Part shown: positions 61,905-64,000 of the stretch, one piece after another | Layout of the letters: each line of letters opens with the position of its first letter | Numbering within the stretch: position 1 is the stretch's first letter | Origin: Verrucomicrobiales bacterium | GTDB lineage: Bacteria > Verrucomicrobiota > Verrucomicrobiia > Limisphaerales > UBA11358 | Direction of reading: 5' to 3' | Assembly (NCBI GenBank): GCA_028712475.1 | Contig: JAQTQB010000002.1 | Span: 434,001-498,000, forward strand | Length of the DNA: 64,000 nucleotides | Made by a program: the position numbers and the translations under genes | Notes under the pieces: generated by a model | Told to the model about the DNA's origin: nothing | Database searches by the model: none | The model's input: the letters and a program-made list of their open reading frames with translations, nothing else

Positions 61905-63464
61905 TCAGAGGTCAAACCCGCAATAAGACAGGTTGAAACTTTTGTTGCAAATCGGAAAATCCGAGATGGCCTGGCCGCGCATCGCCAGTTCGAGACCGCT
62001 CCAGTTGTGGAATGATGCGTCCACAATTTTATAACGGCGGAATTTTCCGGCGCTGTCCGTGAGCGCGACATGACAGACTTCGCCGCGCCAGCCTTCGACC
62101 AGGGCGACGGCCAGTTGGTGGGGCGGGCGTCCTCGCGAGCCGCCGTTCGACAAAATTTCCCCTTCACCCCAGCTCGCGGAGACGCTTGCCCCACCTTGCC
62201 AGGATGAGTTGAAACTTTGCTCCATAGTTTCTCCGTCCGGCGGCGCGGCAAGCTGCTCCTCGATAAATTTGGCGGAGCGCTGAATTTCCAGCCAGCGGAC
62301 GCGCGCCCTTGCGAAAACATCGCCGCCCGGCCAGACCGCGACTGGAATGGGCGCAAAGCGATGCCAGCCCGCCGGATGATCAAAGCGCACGTCGCGAACG
62401 AGTCCTGAAGCCCGCGCCCCCACGCCGACCAGACCAATTTCTGCGGCCTGCCCGGCGGAGACCGTGCCGGTGAACTCGAAGCGGGCGCGCACGGAGTTGG
62501 AATCCCACAACCACTCGGCGGCTTGATTTACTTCGGCCAGCGCAACGCGGAGTTTGTCGAGCAACTGCGCCGCGCGTTCCGTTTCCAAATCGTGTTTGCA
62601 GCCGCCGGGGCGGATGAGGCCGCGCCCGAAACGGTTGCCGCACAGCAGCGCGGTGAGATTCAGAAAATCGCCACGAATTTTTCCGCACGCGGCGGACGTG
62701 GGGAGAAACGCCACGTCGTTCGCCAGCGCGCCGAGGTCGCCAGTGTGGTTGGCGAGCCGTTCCAGTTCGAGCGCGATGGCGCGCAGCCATTGGGCGCGCA
62801 AGGGCGCTTCGGTGCCGGCGAGCGATTCGAGAATCGTCGCGTAAGCCGTCGCGTGGCCGATGGTCGTGTCGCCGGCTACGGTTTCCATCTGGCTCATCGC
62901 CGCGCGCTGCGGCCCGCCCGTGAGCGCCTCTTCCGCGCCACGATGCTGGTAGCCGAGCGCGATTTCCAGATGCAACACTTCCTCGCCGTTGCATTGAAAC
63001 CGGAAATGTCCCGGCTCGATGATGCCCGCGTGAACCGGCCCGACGGCGACTTCGTGAATTTCGCCGCCTTCAACCCGGAAAAATTCTCCGACCGCCGGGT
63101 GACCGCCATTTTGCCGCCGCACGGGTTTGAGCCACGGGTGGCCTTCAGGCATGAGGCCGTGCTGTTCCCAGACCTCGCGCTCAAACAAGTGCGCCTGCGG
63201 ATGGCGCAACGTGAGCGATGGATAAGATTTCGTCACCGGCGCGCTGCGACCCACGGCAAGCGTGTTTTCGGCGTCGAACGCGATCACGGCCACGAGGCGC
63301 GTCGCGGAATTTTCCGGCACGCCGAACCACGCGCAGAGGCGTCCGCCGTGATCCAGTTCGGCGGCGGTCGCGACGACGAATTCATCTGCCGGCCATTCCG
63401 GCACGTCCGCCCACGGCACGCTGGTGCCGTTGCTCAAGGGGAGAAATTCGCGCGTTGTGTTCAT
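61905..63464 (-). CDS. Energy-converting hydrogenase-related large subunit (NuoCD/HycE-like, no Ni ligands seen)
   Basis: A 519-aa fused 30-kDa/49-kDa-type subunit. The N-terminal NuoC-like part (about 1-115) is followed by the large-subunit core. 'HLEIALGYQHRGAEE' is the usual pattern, but the N-terminal CxxC nickel motif is replaced by 'MSQMETVAGDTT'. The C-terminus ends DFPICNKSFNLSYCGFDL with no DPCxxCxxH/R. It is therefore likely a non-hydrogenase Ehr complex. An in-frame palindrome-derived insertion lies near 425-450. Confidence 0.85.
   Translation of the reverse strand: MNTTREFLPLSNGTSVPWADVPEWPADEFVVATAAELDHGGRLCAWFGVPENSATRLVAVIAFDAENTLAVGRSAPVTKSYPSLTLRHPQAHLFEREVWEQHGLMPEGHPWLKPVRRQNGGHPAVGEFFRVEGGEIHEVAVGPVHAGIIEPGHFRFQCNGEEVLHLEIALGYQHRGAEEALTGGPQRAAMSQMETVAGDTTIGHATAYATILESLAGTEAPLRAQWLRAIALELERLANHTGDLGALANDVAFLPTSAACGKIRGDFLNLTALLCGNRFGRGLIRPGGCKHDLETERAAQLLDKLRVALAEVNQAAEWLWDSNSVRARFEFTGTVSAGQAAEIGLVGVGARASGLVRDVRFDHPAGWHRFAPIPVAVWPGGDVFARARVRWLEIQRSAKFIEEQLAAPPDGETMEQSFNSSWQGGASVSASWGEGEILSNGGSRGRPPHQLAVALVEGWRGEVCHVALTDSAGKFRRYKIVDASFHNWSGLELAMRGQAISDFPICNKSFNLSYCGFDL
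62118..62194. repeat. In-frame palindromic element, family C, in the hydrogenase-like large subunit
   Basis: Arms ggtggggcgggcgtcctcgcg and cgcggagacgcttgccccacc (mostly complementary) flank about 32 bases. The coding strand reads QGGASVSASWGEGEILSNGG and following residues, with no counterpart expected in the family. Confidence 0.7.
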
Positions 63465-64000
63465 GGCGTCGGAATTAAAAGTCTGGCGGCCGCGGTCCAG
63501 GCTTCACGCAGCAACGACGGCGTGGCGAGTCCGAGCCAGAGCGAGAGCGCGAGGAACAGCAGCGGCGGGACGATGATGCCGGGCAATTCGGGAAAGCGCT
63601 CGTTCGTTTTCCGCGCAGCGGCGCGCGGCCGTCCGTCCACGATGGCGAACACGAGCCGCGTCATTCCGAAAAACGCAAAGAGCAGGCAGCCGAGAAACGC
63701 GGTGGCGGCAAACGTGTTGTTCGTCTGGAAGGTGGCGAGAATGATTTTTAATTCGCTGAAAAACACCCCGAATGGCGGAAATGCCGTTACCGCCAGGATT
63801 CCCACCACGAAAATCCGCGCCGAAGCCGGTGAACGCCATGCCATGCCGGCGACTTTGTCATCGGTTTGCGCGCCTGCCGCACGGCGGATGTTACCGGCGC
63901 TCAAGAACAGCGCGCCCTTCGTCAAACCGTTCGTCCAGACGTGAAACAACGCGGCCCAGATGCCCGCGCCACCGAGCGCCGCGCCGACGGCGAGGATGCC
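63461..64000 (-). CDS. Proton-translocating antiporter-like subunit (NuoL/M/N, HyfF-like), 5' end cut off by window
   Basis: At least 179 residues, continuing beyond the right edge. 'ALFHVWTNGLTKGALFLSAGNIRRAAG' is the conserved Lys-containing helix of Mrp/NuoL-M-N subunits. It is followed by 'AVTAFPPFGVFFSELKIILATF' and two more helices. Its stop overlaps the ATG of the large-subunit gene by four bases. It would be the ion pump of the Ehr complex. Confidence 0.9.
   Translation of the reverse strand, partial: GILAVGAALGGAGIWAALFHVWTNGLTKGALFLSAGNIRRAAGAQTDDKVAGMAWRSPASARIFVVGILAVTAFPPFGVFFSELKIILATFQTNNTFAATAFLGCLLFAFFGMTRLVFAIVDGRPRAAARKTNERFPELPGIIVPPLLFLALSLWLGLATPSLLREAWTAAARLLIPTP

Noticed and set aside
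62523..63944. Plus-strand open frame opposite the hydrogenase-like large subunit
   Set aside because: Antisense shadow; the minus-strand genes form a coupled operon with known motifs.

Overview
The window looks like a chromosomal stretch from a GC-rich, Gram-negative-type bacterium, most likely a verrucomicrobium of the Pedosphaera/Limisphaerales kind. This is inferred from gene content: Ig/LamG-repeat secreted proteins, a DUF6799-like protein, the tail of an H-X9-DG pseudopilin, and many palindromic and heptamer repeats. No rRNA gene is present to test it. There is no IS element, prophage or CRISPR array. Most genes are housekeeping genes packed in short co-directional runs. Dispersed among them are AT-richer single genes or pairs that look acquired.

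Layout. 1-7,700 (minus strand): a partial AP2-like gene, a DnaQ-fold exonuclease, rimO, and an ABC-2 exporter operon (ATPase, permease, large membrane-anchored protein). 7,700-15,000: a Zn/Cd-type P-ATPase, three consecutive SPFH/HflK-HflC proteins and another ABC-2 permease. 15,100-17,100: nrfHA for ammonia-forming nitrite reduction. 17,300-24,400: a minus-strand purS-purQ-purL cluster interrupted by two toxin-antitoxin (TA) modules and two AT-rich genes. 24,500-29,600 (plus): zwf, a third TA module lying in the remains of a pgl-like gene, a probable structured RNA with a terminator, accA and manA. 29,600-41,400: two secreted proteins of unknown role, yqgE, transketolase, tRNA-Arg(CCG), a Spy-like protein, hemL, dctA, an ABC ATPase and a dienelactone hydrolase. 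41,500-51,400: a 1449-aa secreted multidomain protein, rsmD, obgE, rpmA, rplU, mazG and proB. 51,400-64,000: an AsmA-like protein, a PIN-nuclease/AAA-ATPase pair, copA, a GT39 glycosyltransferase, an asparagine synthetase and the start of an energy-converting-hydrogenase-related operon that runs off the right edge.

The strongest unexplained signal lies at 18.4-27.3 kb. Three unrelated small TA modules (BrnTA, HicAB plus a HigA-like piece, and a PIN pair) each sit between two copies of part of a neighbouring host gene: purL 3' end, purQ 3' end and pgl 5' end. In the purL and purQ cases the intact gene lies upstream and a 35-45 codon copy of its 3' end, with its own ATG, follows the last TA gene directly. 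This suggests a common way of inserting TA cassettes into metabolic operons without breaking the host gene.

A second signal is a set of palindromic repeats inserted in frame inside essential proteins. There are three in PurL, one in CopA and one in the hydrogenase-like large subunit. Heptamer tandem repeats are likewise translated in RimO, CopA and an ABC ATPase. They resemble in concept the Rickettsia palindromic elements. A further intergenic palindrome begins exactly at the stop codon of three genes (rimO, purS, proB).
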